A stretch of 64,000 nt of DNA from Microbispora hainanensis (GCF_006874475.1 NZ_VIRM01000002.1:244459-308458); one strand, 5' to 3'. Shown: positions 19,094 to 28,278, counted from the first letter of the stretch. Notes: generated from the letters alone by a model not told the origin. A program made the numbers and translations.

Positions 19094-20022
19094 ACGGCCT
19101 GCTGCCGGCGCTGCCTCCCGGCGTCCTCGATCCCGTGGTGCTGCTGGCCGGGGCCGCGGCGGGCGGCGGGCTCTTCCTGCTCGCCCTGGCCGTGTACGGC
19201 CTGCGCCCCCGCCCCGCCACGCCGGACGGCCGGGCCGAGCGGATGCGCCTGCTGCGCACGCTGTCCACGAGGTCGGCGATCGCGGCGGTGACGGGTGTCG
19301 TGGTGCTCGTCGTGACCGGCTGGCCGGTCATCGCGGCGGGCGCCGTGCTGCTGGTCCTCGCCTGGCGGGGCTTCACCGGCGGCGCGGGGGAGGAGCGGGC
19401 CGCCATGCGGCGCCTGGAGGGCCTGGCGGCGTGGACGGAGTCGCTGCGCGACACGATCGCGGGCGCGGCCGGCCTCGAACAGGCCATCCCCTCCTCGATC
19501 CGGGCCGCGGCCCCGATGCTGCAGCCGCACCTGCGCGCCCTGGTCGACCGGCTCCACACCCGGATGCCGCTCGCCGACGCGCTGCGGATGTTCGCCGACG
19601 AGCTCGACGACCCCTCGGCCGACCTCGTCGTGGCGGCGCTGATCCTCAACTCGCGGCTGCGCGGGCCGGGCCTGCGCGACGTGCTCTCGGCCCTGGCGGT
19701 CTCGGCCCGCGAGGAGCTGGACATGCGCCGGCGCGTGGAGGCCGAGCGCAGATCGACGCGCAAGAGCGTGCAGATCGTGGTCGGCACCGCCCTCGCCTTC
19801 GCCGCCGCGCTGGTCGTCTTCAACCGCTCGTACGTCGAGGAGTACAACTCCGTGCTCGGCCAGGCCGTACTCGTCGTGGTGGCGGGCCTGTTCGGCGCGG
19901 GGTTCGCCTGGATGCGGCGGCTCGCCCGCTTCGACAAGCCGGCCAGGATCCTCGCCCCCTACCACCGCCCGCGGTCCGCGGTGGCCGCGCAGGCGCAGCC
20001 GCCGGCGGAGGTGACCAGGTGA
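19090..20022 (+). CDS. tadB: Tad pilus membrane protein TadB (type II secretion F family)
   Basis: About 310 residues. Hydrophobic segments near the N-terminus (two pairs) and C-terminus flank a cytoplasmic T2SS-F helical domain. It forms the inner-membrane platform with TadC. An ATG at 19090 sits in an ATGA overlap with tadA's stop; an ATG two codons earlier (19084) is also possible. The stop overlaps the tadC GTG (GTGA). Confidence 0.9.
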   Translation: MNGLLPALPPGVLDPVVLLAGAAAGGGLFLLALAVYGLRPRPATPDGRAERMRLLRTLSTRSAIAAVTGVVVLVVTGWPVIAAGAVLLVLAWRGFTGGAGEERAAMRRLEGLAAWTESLRDTIAGAAGLEQAIPSSIRAAAPMLQPHLRALVDRLHTRMPLADALRMFADELDDPSADLVVAALILNSRLRGPGLRDVLSALAVSAREELDMRRRVEAERRSTRKSVQIVVGTALAFAAALVVFNRSYVEEYNSVLGQAVLVVVAGLFGAGFAWMRRLARFDKPARILAPYHRPRSAVAAQAQPPAEVTR

Positions 20023-21077
20023 TCACGACGGTGCTCTGCGGAGCCGTGCTCGGCCTCGGGCTCTTCCTGCTGGTGCGGGCGCTGTTCCCGCCCCGGCCCG
20101 GCCTGACCGCCAGGCTCGCCGCGCTCGACCAGGCCCGCGACGGCAAGGGCGTGCCGCGGGCGCCGCTGATCGCGCCCGAGGAGGACGTCAGCGAGTTTCG
20201 CCGCATGCTCGGCCTGCGGCTGGCCCGGTTCTACGCGGCGCGGGGATGGGAGGCGCGCTCGACCAAGGCCGACCTCGCGCTGCTCGGCAAGTCGTTCGAG
20301 GGATTCCTCGCGACCAAGCTGCTGCTCGGGGTCTCGGGCCTGCTGGCGTTCCCGATCCTCGTCGGCTGGCTCGCGCTGATGGGATGGGGCGTCTCGGTGC
20401 AGGTGCCGCTCTGGTCGGCCCTCGTCGTCTGCGTGATCTTCTTCCTGCTGCCGGACGCCCAGATCCGGCGGGACGCCGCCGTACGCCGCCGGGACTTCCG
20501 GCACGCCGTGGGCGCCTTCCTCGACCTCGTGTCGATGAACCTCGCGGGCGGCAGGGGCGTGCCCGAGGCGCTGATGATGGCGGTCGCCGTGGGCAGTCCC
20601 GTCACCACGCCCGGGGCGCTGAGCGGCACCGGTGGCCCTGTGAGCGGCCCTGTGAGCAGCCCTGTGAGCGGCCCTGCGAACGGTTCTTCCGCGAACGGCG
20701 CGGCGGGCGGCGCTGTCAACGGGGCGGGTCCCGCCCCCGGCTCCAACTGGGCGATGGAACGCATCCGCGAGGCGCTGGCCAACGCCCGGATCGTCGGCAT
20801 CACCCCCTGGCAGGCCCTCGGCCAGCTCGGCGACGAGATCAACGTGGACGAGCTGCGGGACCTGTCGGCCGCGCTCGGCCTCGTGGCCGACGACGGCGCC
20901 AAGGTCCGCGCCTCCCTCACGGCCCGTGCCGCCACCCTCCGCCGCCGCGAACTCGCGGAGGTCGAGGGCAAGGCGGGTGAGCGGTCCCAGTCGATGCTCG
21001 TCGCCCAGCTCCTGCTGTGCGCGGGCTTCGTGATCTTTCTCAGTTTTCCCGCAGCCATGAAGATGTTGGGGGCCTGA
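20019..21077 (+). CDS. tadC: Tad pilus membrane protein TadC (type II secretion F family)
   Basis: 352 residues, partner of TadB. Membrane segments occur at about 3-20, 105-150 and at the C-terminus. The T2SS-F domain contains 'FLDLVSMNLAGGRGVPEAL' and 'LADLSAAL'-like helices. An insert of about 40 residues, rich in Gly, Ser, Pro and Asn and encoded partly by 12-bp repeats, interrupts the domain between its first and second halves. The start is GTG in a GTGA overlap. Confidence 0.9.
   Translation: MITTVLCGAVLGLGLFLLVRALFPPRPGLTARLAALDQARDGKGVPRAPLIAPEEDVSEFRRMLGLRLARFYAARGWEARSTKADLALLGKSFEGFLATKLLLGVSGLLAFPILVGWLALMGWGVSVQVPLWSALVVCVIFFLLPDAQIRRDAAVRRRDFRHAVGAFLDLVSMNLAGGRGVPEALMMAVAVGSPVTTPGALSGTGGPVSGPVSSPVSGPANGSSANGAAGGAVNGAGPAPGSNWAMERIREALANARIVGITPWQALGQLGDEINVDELRDLSAALGLVADDGAKVRASLTARAATLRRRELAEVEGKAGERSQSMLVAQLLLCAGFVIFLSFPAAMKMLGA
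20634..20681. repeat. 12-bp tandem repeat in the tadC insert
   Basis: Four 12-bp units (ggccctgtgagc and variants) encode Gly/Ser-Pro-Val-Ser. They build the low-complexity loop inserted into the TadC domain. Confidence 0.85.
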
Positions 21078-21307
21078 TGCTCTGGTTCCACTATTTGATC
21101 GCCGTGCTCCACGTGCGGCTGGACCGCGCCAGGAACGCCCCGTCCAGGGGGGCCTCCGCGGTCGAATGGGTGATCATCACCGCCATCATCGCCGGAGTCG
21201 CGCTCGGCCTGGCCACGCTGATCAAGCAACTGGTCGAGCAGAAGCAGTCGGACATCCAGAACAGCTTCAGCGGGGGCGGCGGCGGGGGCGGGGGTAACGG
21301 AGAGTGA
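21077..21307 (+). CDS. Flp-type pilin subunit
   Basis: 76 residues, the likely major pilin. A short basic leader ends in R-G, then ASAVEW starts a hydrophobic helix. Cleavage after Gly would place Glu at mature position 5, as in type IV and Flp pilins, but position 6 is Trp instead of the usual Tyr. The protein ends in a run of glycines (nt ~21270-21300). The ATG overlaps tadC's stop (TGATG), and the stop overlaps the next GTG. The prepilin peptidase is not in this window. Confidence 0.85.
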   Translation: MLWFHYLIAVLHVRLDRARNAPSRGASAVEWVIITAIIAGVALGLATLIKQLVEQKQSDIQNSFSGGGGGGGGNGE

Positions 21308-21906
21308 CCGTGCAGGGCGTGACCGGCCCCCGCGCCCCGGCCACCGCACGCCGCGAGCGCGTCGGGCGGGTCGAGCCGAGCAAGCGGGGCGGACGGCCCG
21401 AGCACCGCGAGCAGGCTCTGTGGGCCGAGCACCGCGAGCGCGGTGGGCAGGTCAAGCGGGGCGGGCGGGTCGAGCGCGGCCGGTGGGCTCGGCGAATGCA
21501 GCGCCGTGAGCGGGGCGCGACGGTGATCGAGCTCGCCATGCTCATGCCGATCGTGCTCGCCGTCGTGCTGCTGATCGTCCAGGTCACGCTCTGGTTCCAC
21601 GGCCGCCAGGTCGCCGACGCCGCCGCGCGGGAGGGCGCGCGGATCGCCCGTGCGGGCGGCTCCGACGGCTGGCAGGCGGCGGCCGAGGGCAAGGCGCGGC
21701 AGATCGTGCAGGCGATCGGGCCGCAGTTGCTGAAGAACGCCCAGGCGCAGGCGTGGGAGCAGGGCGACCAGCGCGGCGTCGAGGTGACCGGCCGTGCCGT
21801 CCAGGTGGTGCCGCTGCTGCCCGAGATGACCTTCACGATCACGTCGCGGTTCGGCGGGCCCATCGAGTGCTTCCGCCCCGACGACGGCTCGGACGGCTGC
21901 GAATGA
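21304..21906 (+). CDS. TadE-like pseudopilin with Arg-rich N-terminal extension
   Basis: 200 residues. The first ~65 are unusually Arg/Glu/Gly-rich, then R-G-A-T-V-I-E-L-A begins a TadE-type prepilin helix with Glu five residues after Gly. The mature domain is small and extracytoplasmic. The GTG start overlaps the pilin stop (GTGA). An internal ATG (MQRRERGATVIE, near nt 21496) would give a normal-length leader, so the long N-terminus may not be translated, though coupling favours the upstream GTG. Confidence 0.8.
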   Translation: MTVQGVTGPRAPATARRERVGRVEPSKRGGRPEHREQALWAEHRERGGQVKRGGRVERGRWARRMQRRERGATVIELAMLMPIVLAVVLLIVQVTLWFHGRQVADAAAREGARIARAGGSDGWQAAAEGKARQIVQAIGPQLLKNAQAQAWEQGDQRGVEVTGRAVQVVPLLPEMTFTITSRFGGPIECFRPDDGSDGCE

Positions 21907-22292
21907 CCCGGCCCGAGCGTGGATCGATGACGGCCGAGACCGTGATGCTGGCCCCGCTGTTCCTGCTTTTCCTGCTGTTCCTCGTCGGCGCCGGCCGGAT
22001 CGTGGAGGCCCAGGGTGAGGTCAACGGGGCCGCGCGCGACGCCGCCCGGGCCGCCTCCGTACAGCGCACCGAGGCGGAGGCCGAGTCGGCCGCGAAGGAG
22101 GCCGCTGAGGCCGCGCTCTCCGGAGACTGCTCGCCCCAGGTGGACATGTCCGGCAGCGATTGGACGATGGACGGCACCGTCCGGGTGACCGTGACCTGCG
22201 AGCTGAACCTCGACTTCCTCGGGTTCGGCGCGGCCAAGCAGATGTCGGGCACCTCGGTCGTGCCGCTCGAACGGTATCGGAGGGTGGAGTGA
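21903..22292 (+). CDS. TadE/TadF-like pseudopilin
   Basis: 129 residues. The leader R-P-E-R-G precedes S-M-T-A-E and a strongly hydrophobic helix; Glu is again five residues after Gly. Two Cys are in the extracytoplasmic part. The start is ATG in an ATGA overlap, the stop overlaps the next GTG. Minor pseudopilins of this kind are needed for Flp pilus assembly. Confidence 0.8.
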   Translation: MTRPERGSMTAETVMLAPLFLLFLLFLVGAGRIVEAQGEVNGAARDAARAASVQRTEAEAESAAKEAAEAALSGDCSPQVDMSGSDWTMDGTVRVTVTCELNLDFLGFGAAKQMSGTSVVPLERYRRVE

Positions 22293-22777
22293 CCCCGCCG
22301 CGTCCGTGTCATCGGTGGTGTGGTTCGCGCGCCCTCGTAAGGGTGTCGTTACCCGCCGGGCGGGAGCGGGGCTCCATGTCGGTGTTCGTGGTCCTCTTCT
22401 CGGGGGTGGTGTTCCTGCTGGCCGGTTTGCTGGTGGACGGCGGGGCCGCCATGAACGCCCGCCTCAAGGCCGCCGACATCGCCGAGCAGGCCGCCCGCGC
22501 CGCCGCCGACCAGATCGACGTCGAGACCCTGCGGGCCACCGGCGAGGTGCGGCTGCTCGCCGACGAGGGCGCGGTGTGCGGCGAGGCCGAGAAGATCACG
22601 GCCGACCAGGGAGCCGACGGCGTACGCATGACCGAGTGCACGGTGGGCGGCGGCCAGGCGGACGTCACGGTGGGGGTGTCGGTCCACTGGGACGCCTTCT
22701 TCCTGTCCGCGCTGGGCTTCGCCGGCTCCGACATGGAGGCCGAGGCCACGGCCGCTCCTGATGCGGGGGAGGCGTGA
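22289..22777 (+). CDS. TadG-like pilus-associated membrane protein
   Basis: 162 residues. A basic leader (R-E-R-G) precedes a hydrophobic helix (SMSVFVVLFSGVVFLLAGLL) without the Glu-5 of pilins, then a helical region with A-x-x-A-A-R-A-A as in TadG N-terminal domains. It lacks the von Willebrand-like domain of full-length TadG. GTG start in a GTGA overlap, and the stop overlaps the next start. Confidence 0.75.
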   Translation: MTPPRPCHRWCGSRALVRVSLPAGRERGSMSVFVVLFSGVVFLLAGLLVDGGAAMNARLKAADIAEQAARAAADQIDVETLRATGEVRLLADEGAVCGEAEKITADQGADGVRMTECTVGGGQADVTVGVSVHWDAFFLSALGFAGSDMEAEATAAPDAGEA

Positions 22778-25700
22778 CCGGGACACGGCCGCCCGGCGGC
22801 CGGTGGGAGGAGTTCGACCGCGAGGGCCGGCGAGGGTCCGGGCGGGGGTTCGCGCGCGGCATTCCGGCGGGCACATCCGGCCGGGACGCACAGGCCGATC
22901 GCGAGGCCGCCCGAGGAGGCGCGCCCGGCCGGGGTCTGCGAGCCGATCGCGAGGCCGCAGGCGGCGGCACGCTCGGCGGAAGTCTGTGGGCCGATCCCGA
23001 GGCCGCCGGCGGCGCGCCCGGCCGGGGCCCGCGACCGCGGCCGGATGGCATGCCGTCGGTGCTGGGGCCGCAGCAGGCGCCCGAGCACTGGCACGACGAC
23101 CGGCGACGGCCCGCACAACTGCGGGCCCGGCGGACGGCCGGGGACGTCCTCGCCGGCCTCGGGGCGTTGCTCGCGCTGGTGGGCCTGGTGGGCGGCGTGC
23201 CGTACGCGCTGCTCCGGCTGGCCGGTCCGCCGATCACCGGCGGCCTGCTGAACGCGGATCTGTTCACGAGCCAGGTCGGCCCCGAGACGATCACCGCGAT
23301 CCTGATCCTCCTGGTGTGGCTGGCCTGGCTGCAGTTGTTCCTGTGCGTGGTCGTCGAGGTCTACGCGGCGTTGCGGCGGGTCGGCATGCCGGCCCGGGTG
23401 CCGCTGTCGGGCGGCACGCAGGCGCTCGCGAACCGCCTGGTCTCCGCCGTGCTGCTGCTGTTCACCGCGACCGCCGTGGCGGTGCCCATCGCCCGCGCGG
23501 GCGCCCCCGCCGCGATCCGGCCCCACGTCGCGGCACTGTCTGCGCCGGTGCCGCAGGCCGAGGCGGAGCGACCGGCCCTGCACGCCAGGGAGGTCAAGAA
23601 GGTCTACGTGGTCCAGCCTCCGCACGGGCGCCACCACGAGAGCCTGTGGGAGATCGCGGAGAAGTGCCTGGGGGACGGGCGCCGCTATCCGGAGATCTAC
23701 CGGCTCAACCAGCACAAGGAGCAGCCCGACGGCAGCCGGCTGCACATGGCCGATCTCATCCGTCCGGGCTGGGTGCTCGACATGCCGGACGACGCGAGGA
23801 ACGTCCACATCGTGCCGGTGGACGACGATCGGCCGGAGATCCTGAAGGAGCACCGCCAGGCGCCCGCAGAGCTCGACGGCGACACCCGGTATGCCGGGGG
23901 AGACACGGCCGGCGGCGACGTCCACGCCGACCCGCGTACGACGGAGGACCGGCGCGCGACGGAGGGCAGGCACACGACGCCCGGCCCGCGCCCCACCGCC
24001 GGTTCCCACACCGGCTCCGACACCGGCTCCGACACCGGCTCCGACACCGGCTCCGACACCGGAGGCGCGGCGGAAGGCGAGCGGGACACCACCCGGCCCG
24101 ACGGTGCAGGCGACCACGACGACCAGAGGCCCGGCCACGACGGGGGCAGGGCGACGCCCGAGCCGAGCAAGCCGGGCATCGTGCTGCCGCCGCCCGCGAT
24201 GCCGCAGGACAAGCCGTCCGAGCCGAAGGGCCGCACCGGCGATGCGAAGGACACGCCCGCGACCGCCCGCCCGACGCCCACCTCGCGCCCGATCATCACC
24301 ACCACCGTCAAGCCGGCGATCGCGCCCGCGGAGGAGGAGCGGCAGGGCGGGCCGGTCCTCGCGGACTACCTGGCGGCCTCGTCGCTGGCGGCGGCCGGGC
24401 TGCTGGCCCTGCTCGGCCGCAGGCGGCGGGAGCAACTGTGGCGCCGGGCCTTCGGACGGCGCATCGCCCGTCCGCGCGGCGACGCCGCCGAGGCCGAGGT
24501 CGCCATCCGCCTCGGCGCCGACGCCCCCGGCAGCCGCATGCTCGACATCGGCCTGCGCCTGCTCGGCCGCCTGCTGGCCGACGCCGACCGGCGCCCGCCG
24601 ACGATCTACGCCGTGCACCTGTCCAACCGGGGCCTCGACCTGTGGATCCACCCGGCCGAACAGGACGCGCCGGAGCCGTGGGAGACCTGCGACGGCGGGC
24701 AGGTGTGGCGCCTTCCGGCCCACGAGGGGCGCCGCATCGACGAGCAGGTCCTCGCCGGAGTGCCCGCGCCCTACCCCGGGCTGGTCTCGCTCGGCACCGG
24801 GCAGGGCGGCCGGGTCCTGGTCGACCTGGAGGCCGCCCACGGCGTGATCGCGATCACCGGGGCGCACACCGTCGCCGCGCTGTCGGCGCTCGCCGTCGAA
24901 CTGGCCACCAACCGGTGGTCCGACCGGATGCGCATCACGCTCGTCGGCTTCGGCGAGGAGCTGACCCTGCTCGCGCCCGATCGGATCAGGACGGCGGGCA
25001 GCCTGGCCGAGGTGCTGCCGGAGTTCGAGGAACGGGCCCGCCACGACGGCGACGTGCTGACCGGCCGGGTGCACAGCCGCGTGGCCGACCCGGCGTACAG
25101 CCCGCACTACCTCCTGTCGGCCATCCGCCCCGACGAGGACGAGGCACGCCGCCTGGCGTTGCTCGGCAAGGGCAGGCGTACGGCGAGCGGCTTCGTGATC
25201 GCGGGCGAGGTGCCGCACGCCACCTGGACATGGGAGGTCACCGACGACGGCCGGGCCCGTGTGGACGCCCTGGGCCTGGACATCGAGGCCCACCTACTGC
25301 CGCGCCGGCACTACGACGCCGTGATCAGTCTGTTCCGTACGGCCCGGCAGCAGGAGGGCGAGCCGCTCACCCCGGTGATGGAGCGGCTGAGCGAGGAGCC
25401 GCCCTCCATCGAGGTGCGTATCCTCGGCCCGATCGAGATCAGCCCGGTGAACCCGCTCGAAGAGGGCCGGGCGGCGCTCGCCCACGAGCTCGTCGTCTAC
25501 CTGGCCACCCATCCGGACGGCGTGCATCCGGCCGTGCTGACCGGCGTGCTGTGGCCGCGCGGCGTGCAGCTCGCGGTGCGCGACGCCACGATCGCCAGGG
25601 TCGCCGAGTGGCTCGGGCGCGACTCCGAGGGACGTCCCCATCTGTTCCTCGACCGGTCCGGGCGCCTGCGGCTCGGCCCGGAGGTCCGTACGGACTGGCG

Positions 25701-26352
25701 GCTGTTCCAGGACCTCGTACGGCAGGCCGGCGAATGGGCCGACGCCGCCGACCCCACCGGTGCCACATCCGGCGGCGCATCCGGCGGCGCATCCGGCGGG
25801 GCATCCGGTGGGGCATCCGGCGGGAAGTCCGGCGGCATGGAGGCCGACCTGCTGGAGCGCGCGCTGGCGCTGGTGCGCGGCCCGCTGCTGAACGGCAGGC
25901 CGCCCGACCGGTACGCCTGGCTGGCGGCCGACCCCCTGGAGTATGACGTCACGGCCTGGGTGGCGGACGCCGCCCACGCGCTGTGCGAGATCCGGCTGGC
26001 CCGCCACGACCCGCACGGCGCGGTGGCGGCGGCCCGGGCCGGGCTGCTGCTCGCCGCCGACGACGAGGGGCTGTGGCGCGACCTGCTCCGGGCGGCGCAC
26101 GCCACCGGGGAGCCGGTGCGGCTGCGGGCGGTCGTCGACGGCCTGCTGCGCCGCGCCACCTCCCACCCGTACGGCGGCGGGATGGCGCCGGAGACGGAGG
26201 CGCTCATCGACGAGTTGCTGCCCGACTGGCGCCGCACGGTCTCCCCGGACCTCAGGAAGCCTGCCCTCAGGAGTCCTGCCCTCGGAAACCCTGCCCTCGG
26301 AAACCCGGACCCCGGAAGCCCGGCGGACCTCAGAACCTCACGTCTCGCCTGA
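22774..26352 (+). CDS. Membrane protein with LysM-like domain and C-terminal SARP/BTAD-like module
   Basis: 1,192 residues, GTG start in a GTGA overlap. In order: a low-complexity repeat N-terminus; membrane helices near 123-148, 173-200 and 222-246; a LysM-like segment (about 270-350, containing 'SLWEIAEKCLGDGRRYPEIYRLN'); a long disordered region with GSDT repeats; another hydrophobic stretch near 530-550; a cytoplasmic domain; a winged-helix-like module (about 875-970, 'VRILGPIEI' and 'LWPRGVQLAVRDAT'); and an alpha-helical BTAD-like end. This links wall contact to a SARP-like regulator. It sits within the pilus operon and may sense or control pilus assembly; function is inferred. Confidence 0.8.
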   Translation: MTGTRPPGGRWEEFDREGRRGSGRGFARGIPAGTSGRDAQADREAARGGAPGRGLRADREAAGGGTLGGSLWADPEAAGGAPGRGPRPRPDGMPSVLGPQQAPEHWHDDRRRPAQLRARRTAGDVLAGLGALLALVGLVGGVPYALLRLAGPPITGGLLNADLFTSQVGPETITAILILLVWLAWLQLFLCVVVEVYAALRRVGMPARVPLSGGTQALANRLVSAVLLLFTATAVAVPIARAGAPAAIRPHVAALSAPVPQAEAERPALHAREVKKVYVVQPPHGRHHESLWEIAEKCLGDGRRYPEIYRLNQHKEQPDGSRLHMADLIRPGWVLDMPDDARNVHIVPVDDDRPEILKEHRQAPAELDGDTRYAGGDTAGGDVHADPRTTEDRRATEGRHTTPGPRPTAGSHTGSDTGSDTGSDTGSDTGGAAEGERDTTRPDGAGDHDDQRPGHDGGRATPEPSKPGIVLPPPAMPQDKPSEPKGRTGDAKDTPATARPTPTSRPIITTTVKPAIAPAEEERQGGPVLADYLAASSLAAAGLLALLGRRRREQLWRRAFGRRIARPRGDAAEAEVAIRLGADAPGSRMLDIGLRLLGRLLADADRRPPTIYAVHLSNRGLDLWIHPAEQDAPEPWETCDGGQVWRLPAHEGRRIDEQVLAGVPAPYPGLVSLGTGQGGRVLVDLEAAHGVIAITGAHTVAALSALAVELATNRWSDRMRITLVGFGEELTLLAPDRIRTAGSLAEVLPEFEERARHDGDVLTGRVHSRVADPAYSPHYLLSAIRPDEDEARRLALLGKGRRTASGFVIAGEVPHATWTWEVTDDGRARVDALGLDIEAHLLPRRHYDAVISLFRTARQQEGEPLTPVMERLSEEPPSIEVRILGPIEISPVNPLEEGRAALAHELVVYLATHPDGVHPAVLTGVLWPRGVQLAVRDATIARVAEWLGRDSEGRPHLFLDRSGRLRLGPEVRTDWRLFQDLVRQAGEWADAADPTGATSGGASGGASGGASGGASGGKSGGMEADLLERALALVRGPLLNGRPPDRYAWLAADPLEYDVTAWVADAAHALCEIRLARHDPHGAVAAARAGLLLAADDEGLWRDLLRAAHATGEPVRLRAVVDGLLRRATSHPYGGGMAPETEALIDELLPDWRRTVSPDLRKPALRSPALGNPALGNPDPGSPADLRTSRLA
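24010..24057. repeat. 12-bp tandem repeat encoding Thr-Gly-Ser-Asp
   Basis: Four perfect copies of accggctccgac in the disordered region of the LysM/SARP-like protein. Confidence 0.95.
25771..25830. repeat. 12-bp tandem repeat encoding Gly-Gly-Ala-Ser
   Basis: Five 12-bp units (ggcggcgcatcc and variants) encode a flexible linker between the winged-helix-like and BTAD-like parts of the same protein. Confidence 0.9.
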
Positions 26353-26496
26353 TCGGAGCCCCCAATGCCAGGGATTCCCTCCTCCGAATCATGCCGATCC
26401 ACGCATAGCGCTGGCTTGTCCCCGACCGCCGTTCCAAGGTTGACAGCGACGGGGGTCACGGCGGCGGGGGATCGCGTACTGCGGAGGATCCCGGTG

Positions 26497-27279
26497 ATGC
26501 GTCCAGCACTCGCCCCGGCGACGGCGGCGCCGCTCGCCTCGGCCCGCACGCCGCTCCTGCCGGCCCGCATGCTGCCGACACGCATGCTGCCCCTGCCGGG
26601 CCGCGTGCTGCCGGCCCGCACGCCGCTCCTGCCGGCCCGTGTGCTGCTCCTTGCGGCCTGCGCGCTGCTCGTTTCGGCGTGCGCCGCGCCGGACGCCGAC
26701 CGCGGCTTCACTCCGGGCGGCGGCATGGAGCCGGCCGCGGTGGCCGCCCCGGAGACGCCGGGTCCGCAGCCGGGCACCGAGACGGTCACGGCGGCGCCGG
26801 GACTGACGATCGAGATCGAATGGCCGGACGAGCCCGACCCCAAGCGGTCGGCGGTGATCAAGGCGTTCGCCGACGACTTCACGGCCCAGTGGCGGGCCGT
26901 CGGCACCTCCGGCCGCGACCGCTCGTACGCGAAGGGGATCGACGCCAGGTCGTCCGCCTACATGGACGCCCTCACCTGGGTGCAGGGGTTCCTCAAGGAC
27001 AGGCAGTCGGCCCGGGGTGTGGCCAAGCTCTACGCCCTGCGGGTGCCCGCCGTGATGGGACGCGGGGCGGAGGCCGACGGCTGCGTCGACCTGACCGGCG
27101 TGCGGCTGACCGACCAGGAGGGCACCCCGCTGGCCCGGCAGCCCGCCTGGCTCAAACGTCCGCGGGCGGTCTTCCTGCAGACCGCCGGTCTGGGGCAGGG
27201 CGACGACGGCGCCTGGCGGATCCGGCTCTACCGTCACGCGGCCTATCCGGACGAGCGTGCGAAGGAGTGCGTCAGATGA
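26497..27279 (+). CDS. Lipoprotein of the Tad operon
   Basis: About 260 residues. A lipobox L-V-S-A-C marks lipid attachment, and the mature part is extracytoplasmic with no recognised domain. GGAGG precedes the ATG at 26497. The signal region is oddly long because an Arg/Pro/Leu repeat (26551-26640) precedes the hydrophobic core; a GTG at 26641 would give a compact signal peptide, so the true start is uncertain. The stop overlaps the next ATG. Probably a pilus accessory. Confidence 0.72.
   Translation: MRPALAPATAAPLASARTPLLPARMLPTRMLPLPGRVLPARTPLLPARVLLLAACALLVSACAAPDADRGFTPGGGMEPAAVAAPETPGPQPGTETVTAAPGLTIEIEWPDEPDPKRSAVIKAFADDFTAQWRAVGTSGRDRSYAKGIDARSSAYMDALTWVQGFLKDRQSARGVAKLYALRVPAVMGRGAEADGCVDLTGVRLTDQEGTPLARQPAWLKRPRAVFLQTAGLGQGDDGAWRIRLYRHAAYPDERAKECVR
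26551..26640. repeat. Imperfect repeat extending the lipoprotein N-terminus
   Basis: The 18-mer ccgctcctgccggcccgc recurs 72 bp later with one change, with related shorter units (ctgccgacacgcatg and similar) between. It encodes repeated Pro-Leu-Leu-Pro-Ala-Arg. Confidence 0.8.
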
Positions 27280-28241
27280 GGGCCATTGCCGCGGCGCCCC
27301 TGCTGGCGGGGGCCCTGATCGCGATGTGTGCGCAGCCCGCCGCCGCGGGCCCGGACGACGGGCCGCGCGGCGAGGCGTTCCAGAAGGGCAACACGGCCGG
27401 CGTCAAGCTGACCAACTCCAGAATCGGCCTGTCCGGCAACGGGCTCGGCGGCAAGAGCGACGGCTATCGCATCCCCCAGCCCTGCTGGTATGAGCCGAAC
27501 GCGTCGGCCGACGACATGCGCAATCTCCAGGCGCAGCAGAAGAAGCAGGCGGTGGACGCGGGGATCGACTACGACGTGGAGATGGACGAGTTCGGCGACA
27601 AGATCGGCGAGAAGGGGCAGTGGTGGGGCGTCGCCTACAACGCGGGCGATCCGGCGGGACAGGCGTGCGCCGCCCAGCGTGAGCCGTACGTCTGGGTGCC
27701 CGAGGGGACCGTGCCCGCCGGAGGGATCACGCTGGAGCAGCTCATGCAGATCGCCCGGGCCGCGCTGACCGTGCCGGAGCCGAAGATCAAGCTGAGCCCG
27801 GACGCCAAGAGCTACGTCAACCTGGGCACCTGGGTGTGGCTGGACGGAGCCGAGACCGAGCCCCGGTCCGTCACCGCCACGCTGCCCGGGGTCATGTCCG
27901 CCACCGTCACGGCGACGCCGGGCCGCCTCGAAATCGACGCCGGCACCAAGGACGACAAGCGCGCCGAGGTGATCACCGCGGGATGCGGCGCCACCGGCAA
28001 GCCGTACGTGAAGGGCGCCGACGAGGACGGGACGAAGAAACCGGAGTGCGGCGTGATTTACCGGCACTCCTCCGTCGACCTGCCGAACAAGGTCTACACA
28101 TTCACCGTGACGAGCGTCTGGAACGTGCAGGGCAACGGCAACCAGGGCGGCCAGGCCGTCCCGTTCGCGTACGACCCGATCGAGGTCTCGGCGACCAGGG
28201 ACGTGCCCGTCGGCGAGGTCCAGAGCATCGTCAAGGAGTGA
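27276..28241 (+). CDS. Secreted protein at the end of the Tad operon
   Basis: 321 residues. A clear signal peptide (about residues 1-24, ending A-A-A-G) precedes a mature domain with four cysteines visible (C-W-Y, Q-A-C-A, A-G-C-G and E-C-G), compatible with two disulfides. No family recognised. The ATG overlaps the lipoprotein stop (ATGA). As the last coupled gene of the operon it may be an adhesin-like or pilus-tip accessory, but nothing in the sequence proves that. Confidence 0.75.
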   Translation: MRAIAAAPLLAGALIAMCAQPAAAGPDDGPRGEAFQKGNTAGVKLTNSRIGLSGNGLGGKSDGYRIPQPCWYEPNASADDMRNLQAQQKKQAVDAGIDYDVEMDEFGDKIGEKGQWWGVAYNAGDPAGQACAAQREPYVWVPEGTVPAGGITLEQLMQIARAALTVPEPKIKLSPDAKSYVNLGTWVWLDGAETEPRSVTATLPGVMSATVTATPGRLEIDAGTKDDKRAEVITAGCGATGKPYVKGADEDGTKKPECGVIYRHSSVDLPNKVYTFTVTSVWNVQGNGNQGGQAVPFAYDPIEVSATRDVPVGEVQSIVKE

Positions 28242-28278
28242 GCCGCCCGGCCCGCCCCCCGGCAGGCCGGCGAGCAGC

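Noticed and set aside
22309..25293. A long minus-strand open frame opposite the LysM/SARP-like gene
   Set aside because: Shadow of the plus-strand gene, which is embedded in a coupled operon.
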